NCBI RefSeq assembly: GCF_018771565.1
Contig: NZ_CP076326.1
Span: 62,001 to 126,000 of the forward strand
Length of the DNA stretch: 64,000 nucleotides
Source of the DNA: Thermoflexus hugenholtzii
GTDB taxonomy: Bacteria > Chloroflexota > Anaerolineae > Thermoflexales > Thermoflexaceae
Direction of reading: 5' to 3'
Part shown: in pieces, positions 61,053 to 64,000 of the stretch
How positions within the stretch are numbered: the first letter of the stretch is position 1
Layout: each line of letters starts with the position of its first letter
Program-made: the position numbers and the translations under genes
Notes under the pieces: generated by a model
What the model was told of the DNA's origin: nothing
Seen by the model: the letters and a program-made list of their open reading frames with translations, nothing else
Database searches by the model: none

Positions 61053-62255
61053 ATGTCGAAGGCGGTGTTTGTGCGGGCGAAGCCGCATGTGAATGTGGGG
61101 ACGATTGGGCATATTGATCATGGGAAGACGACGCTGACGTCGGCGATCACGAAGGTGTTGTCGTTGAAGGGGTTAGCGGAGTTTGTGCCGTTTGAGCGGA
61201 TTGACAAGGCGCCGGAGGAGCGGTTGCGGGGGATTACGATCAACATTACGCATGTGGAGTATGAGAGTGAGCGGCGGCATTATGCGCACATTGATTGTCC
61301 GGGGCATCGGGATTACATCAAGAATATGATTACGGGTGCGGCGCAGATGGATGGGGCGATTTTGGTGGTGGCGGCGCCGGAGGGGCCGATGCCGCAGACG
61401 CGGGAGCATGTGCTGCTGGCGCGGCAGGTGAACGTGCCGGCGATGGTGGTGTTTTTGAACAAGGTGGATATGATGGATGATCCGGAGTTGCTGGAGCTGG
61501 TGGAGCTGGAGGTGCGGGATTTGCTGAGCCAGTATGGGTATCCGGGGGATGAGGTGCCGGTGATTCGGGGGAGTGCGTTGCGGGCGCTGGAGAGCAAGAG
61601 CACGGATCCGGAGGCGGAGGAGTATCGGCCGATTTGGGAGCTGATCCGGGCGCTGGACGAGTATATTCCGGAGCCGGTGCGGGAGGTGGACAAGCCGTTT
61701 TTGATGCCGATTGAGGATGTGTTTAGCATTAAGGGGCGTGGGACGGTGGTGACGGGGCGGATTGAGCGGGGTCGGATACGGCCGGGGGAGGAGGTGGAGA
61801 TTGTGGGGCTGCGGGAGGAGGTGAAGCGGACGGTGGTGACGAGCATTGAGATGTTTCACAAGTCGCTGGAGGAGGGGATTGCGGGGGACAATGTGGGGTG
61901 CTTGTTGCGGGGTGTGGCGAAGGAGGAGGTGGAGCGGGGGATGGTGCTGGCGGCGCCGGGGACGATCAAGCCGCATCGGGAGTTTGAGGCGGAGGTGTAT
62001 GTGTTGAAGAAGGAGGAGGGGGGGCGGCACAAGGCGTTTTTCAGCGGGTATAAGCCGCAGTTTTACTTTCGGACGGCGGATGTGACGGGGGAGATTCAGT
62101 TGCCGGCGGGGGTGGAGATGGTGATGCCGGGGGACAATGTGAACCTGCGGGTGCGGTTGATTGCGCCGGTGGCCATTGAGGAAGGGCTGCGCTTCGCCAT
62201 CCGGGAAGGCGGCCTCACCGTCGGCGCCGGCGTGGTCACCAAAATCCTCGACTAA
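61053..62255 (+). CDS. tuf: elongation factor Tu with atypical codon usage
   Basis: 400-residue aminoacyl-tRNA carrier GTPase. [45 protein letters not shown] and NKVD are intact; the switch II Ala is replaced by Arg (GHRDY), which I recall from other Chloroflexota. From the ATG to about 62171 nearly all four-fold codons end in G and pyrimidine-ending codons end in T. From 62172 to the stop (gcc att gag gaa...) codons end in C like the neighbours. AAGGAGG precedes the ATG. This mosaic suggests recombination between copies or a donor gene; the protein itself looks normal. Confidence 0.96.
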   Translation: MSKAVFVRAKPHVNVGTIGHIDHGKTTLTSAITKVLSLKGLAEFVPFERIDKAPEERLRGITINITHVEYESERRHYAHIDCPGHRDYIKNMITGAAQMDGAILVVAAPEGPMPQTREHVLLARQVNVPAMVVFLNKVDMMDDPELLELVELEVRDLLSQYGYPGDEVPVIRGSALRALESKSTDPEAEEYRPIWELIRALDEYIPEPVREVDKPFLMPIEDVFSIKGRGTVVTGRIERGRIRPGEEVEIVGLREEVKRTVVTSIEMFHKSLEEGIAGDNVGCLLRGVAKEEVERGMVLAAPGTIKPHREFEAEVYVLKKEEGGRHKAFFSGYKPQFYFRTADVTGEIQLPAGVEMVMPGDNVNLRVRLIAPVAIEEGLRFAIREGGLTVGAGVVTKILD

Positions 62256-62289
62256 CCCCTGGCCCGCTGAACTCGGAGAGGTGAGCGCG

Positions 62290-62598
62290 ATGGCCAAGCA
62301 GCGGTTGCGCATCCGTCTGAAGGCTTACGATCACCGGATCCTGGATGAATCCGCCCGCCGCATCGTGGAGGTGGCGGAGCGCACCGGCGCGCGGGTGATC
62401 GGGCCGATCCCGCTCCCCACCAAGCGGGAACGGTTCACGGTGATCCGCTCGCCGTTCATCGATAAGGATTCCCAGGAACATTTCGAGATCCGGACCCATA
62501 AGCGCTTGATCGACGTCCTGGATCCGGATCCGAAGACCATCGATCAGCTGATGCGCCTGAACCTCCCGGCGGGCGTGGATATTGAGATCAAGATCTGA
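62290..62598 (+). CDS. rpsJ: 30S ribosomal protein S10
   Basis: 102-residue protein, also a transcription antitermination factor (NusE). [51 protein letters not shown] and [15 protein letters not shown] are family blocks. GAGAGGTGAGCG precedes the ATG. First gene of the S10 part of the operon, 34 nt after tuf. Confidence 0.97.
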   Translation: MAKQRLRIRLKAYDHRILDESARRIVEVAERTGARVIGPIPLPTKRERFTVIRSPFIDKDSQEHFEIRTHKRLIDVLDPDPKTIDQLMRLNLPAGVDIEIKI

Positions 62599-62653
62599 TC
62601 CCGGGGATGATGGGCCCGGCTCGGGCGCCAGTCCCCTGATGGAGGCTTCGGCG

Positions 62654-63295
62654 ATGAAGGGCTTGCTGGCGCGCAAGATCGGAATGACGCAGATGTTCAA
62701 CGAGCAGGGCGAGGTGGTCCCGGTGACCGTCCTGCGGGCGGGGCCGTGTTACGTGACGCAGCTGCGCACCCCGGAGCGGGACGGCTACGCGGCGATCCAG
62801 CTGGGGTTCGAGGAGACCAAGCCTCGCCGCCTGACCCAGGGGGAGCTGGGGCATCTGGTGAAGCGGAACCTGCCTCCCCTGCGGGTGCTCCGGGAGATCC
62901 GCCTGCCCAACCCGGCACTTCTTTCTCAATACCAGGAGGGGCAGGTGTTGACGGTCTCAATCTTTTCCCCGGGGGAGCGGGTGGATGTGACCGGCTGGTC
63001 GAAGGGGCGGGGATTCGCCGGCGGCATCAAGCGACACGGGTTCGCCCGCCAGGCGAAAACCCACGGCCAGTCGGACCGACACCGGGCACCCGGGTCCATC
63101 GGCACCAACACGGATCCCGGGCGGGTGATCAAGGGGAAGCGCATGGCCGGCCACTACGGGAACGAACGGGTCACCGTCCGCAACCTCCAGGTGGTCTGGG
63201 TGGATCCGGAGCGCCATCTCATCGCCCTCAAGGGCGCCGTCCCCGGCCCCCGAGGCGGACTGGTGATCATCCGGCAGGCCAAGCGCCCCTATTAA
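62654..63295 (+). CDS. rplC: 50S ribosomal protein L3
   Basis: 213-residue 23S rRNA-binding protein. [26 protein letters not shown] at the start, then [55 protein letters not shown] precedes the ATG. Unusually, 173 bp follow before rplD. Confidence 0.97.
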   Translation: MKGLLARKIGMTQMFNEQGEVVPVTVLRAGPCYVTQLRTPERDGYAAIQLGFEETKPRRLTQGELGHLVKRNLPPLRVLREIRLPNPALLSQYQEGQVLTVSIFSPGERVDVTGWSKGRGFAGGIKRHGFARQAKTHGQSDRHRAPGSIGTNTDPGRVIKGKRMAGHYGNERVTVRNLQVVWVDPERHLIALKGAVPGPRGGLVIIRQAKRPY

Positions 63296-63304
63296 CTGAA
63301 GTAA

Positions 63305-63381
63305 CTCGAAATTTATTTCGAGCATCTGTCTCGCAGTTTTCGAATTAAAGAGAGCGCATCGACGATTATCTTGGTCTCTCT
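63305..63381 (+). promoter_or_regulatory. AT-rich hairpin pair between rplC and rplD
   Basis: First hairpin CTCGAAAT (63305-63312), TT loop, ATTTCGAG (63315-63322). Second: AGAGAG (63349-63354) with CTCTCT (63376-63381) around a 21-nt loop. The 173-bp interval, in particular 63296-63400, is far richer in A and T than the rest of the window. The position suggests an attenuator or L4-type feedback site, an inserted element, or an RNA-processing site. Confidence 0.45.
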
Positions 63382-63468
63382 AAAAGTTAAGAAGATCGAC
63401 CGCGGGATTGGGCAGGGAGCGCCTGCCTGTTCGCATGGATGTGAACCGTTTGAAGAGGAGATCGCACG

Positions 63469-64000
63469 ATGCGGGTTCCAGTCTGGAACATCGAAGGGCA
63501 ACAGGTGGGGGAGGTCGAGCTGCGGCCGGAGGTGTTCGAGGCGCCCATCCACATCCCCCTGATGCATCAGGCCCTGGTCCGGCAGCTGGCCAACGCCCGG
63601 CTGGGGACCCACAAGACCAAGACGCGGGGGGAGGTGCATTACAGCAGCCGGAAGATGTGGCCGCAGAAACACACCGGGCGGGCCCGCCAGGGAAGCCGGG
63701 ACGCCCCCCACTGGTATCACGGAGGGGTGGTCTTCGGGCCGCGGCCGCGCAGTTACGAGCAGAGGATGCCGAAGAAGATGCGTCGCGCGGCCCTGCGCTC
63801 AGCCCTCTCCGTCAAGGCCAGGGAGGGCCAGATCCTTATCCTGGACCGCCTGGAGTTGCCTGAGCCACGGACCCGGCTGATGAAGGAGGTCCTGGCGCGG
63901 CTCCCTGTGGGCAAAAGCGCCCTCATTCTCCTGGCCGGGCCTAACGAGAACGTCCGGCGTGCGGTCCGCAACCTGCCCAACGTCGCTTATCTGCACGCCA
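63469..64000 (+). CDS. rplD: 50S ribosomal protein L4 (partial, runs off the window)
   Basis: First 177 codons; no stop before the window end. MRVPVWNIEGQQVGEVELRPEVF, then HKTKTRGEVHYSSRKMWPQKHTGRARQGSRDAP, and FGPRPRSYEQRMPKKMRRAALRSALS are family blocks. GAAGAGGAG precedes ATG 63469. L4 is the autogenous regulator of S10 operons in enterobacteria. Confidence 0.96.
   Translation, partial: MRVPVWNIEGQQVGEVELRPEVFEAPIHIPLMHQALVRQLANARLGTHKTKTRGEVHYSSRKMWPQKHTGRARQGSRDAPHWYHGGVVFGPRPRSYEQRMPKKMRRAALRSALSVKAREGQILILDRLELPEPRTRLMKEVLARLPVGKSALILLAGPNENVRRAVRNLPNVAYLHA

Noticed and set aside
61173-62312. A 379-codon minus-strand open frame opposite tuf, rich in His, Pro, Arg and Leu
   Set aside because: It follows from the G/T-ending codons of tuf, which remove stop triplets on the other strand. 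No start site or motif supports it.
1-64000. CRISPR array, tRNA or rRNA genes, intact transposases
   Set aside because: No regularly spaced repeats, no cloverleaf-like segment with CCA-type ends and no transposase domain were seen when reading the gaps. A tRNAscan or Infernal run would be decisive.

Overview
The window is a contiguous, gene-dense, high-GC bacterial chromosome segment. The combination of a complete 14-subunit complex I operon, an EF-Tu with a [11 protein letters not shown] motif, a branched-chain polyamine synthase (an enzyme otherwise typical of thermophiles) and near-consensus sigma-70 promoters suggests a thermophilic member of the Chloroflexota, close to Thermoflexus. That assignment is inference from remembered protein signatures, not from a search. 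No tRNA, rRNA, CRISPR array or intact insertion sequence was found.

Layout. (1) 1-1000: a beta-carbonic anhydrase and decayed gene remnants. (2) 1040-18152: nuoABCD-[alpha/beta hydrolase, V4R-like protein]-nuoEF-[AbiEi/AbiEii-like pair]-nuoGHIJKLMN, driven by a clear promoter at 984-1011. The two inserted gene pairs are fused into the operon by start/stop overlaps. (3) 18153-24224: a tandem repeat, then ffh, rpsP, khpA and rimM, then an OmpR-type regulator translationally coupled to two tandem FemAB-like proteins. (4) 24372-31309: a UPF0173 hydrolase, a PAP2 phosphatase, a histidine kinase that seems to start at CTG, a GT39-like glycosyltransferase, a TPR protein and methylglyoxal synthase. 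(5) 31755-33593: a strong promoter, a highly structured 230-nt leader, and a BpsA-SpeD fusion that carries both steps of branched polyamine synthesis from SAM. (6) 33635-40381: a pseudo-histidine kinase, murJ, a SIMPL lipoprotein, YqeY, RmlD and a ThDP enzyme. (7) 40549-44404: a Mn/Zn/Fe ABC importer whose promoter is covered by a DtxR/MntR-type palindrome and whose last permease carries a winged-helix tail.

(8) 44411-46933: a methyltransferase gene broken by an amber codon, a REP-like palindrome, and a restriction-modification pair whose methylase is frameshifted in a C8 tract inside its catalytic SPPY motif. (9) 46921-53204: prmA, dnaJ and grpE leftward, then a 2-oxoacid dehydrogenase E1a-E1b-E2 operon rightward. 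(10) 53369-57749: tatA, an FmdE-family protein, an SLC13-type transporter, a SanA/YdcF-like protein and GlpX. (11) 57993-64000: a perfect consensus promoter followed by rpsG-fusA-tuf-rpsJ-rplC-rplD (str and S10 operons joined, no rpsL). The tuf gene has strikingly foreign codon usage for about 93% of its length.

The best candidates for undescribed biology are the BpsA-SpeD fusion with its structured leader, the permease-regulator fusion with its operator, the possibly phase-variable R-M system, the chimeric tuf, and the nucleotidyltransferase pair embedded in complex I. Gene packing is extreme: several convergent genes overlap tail to tail (13, 44, 47 and 132 bp).
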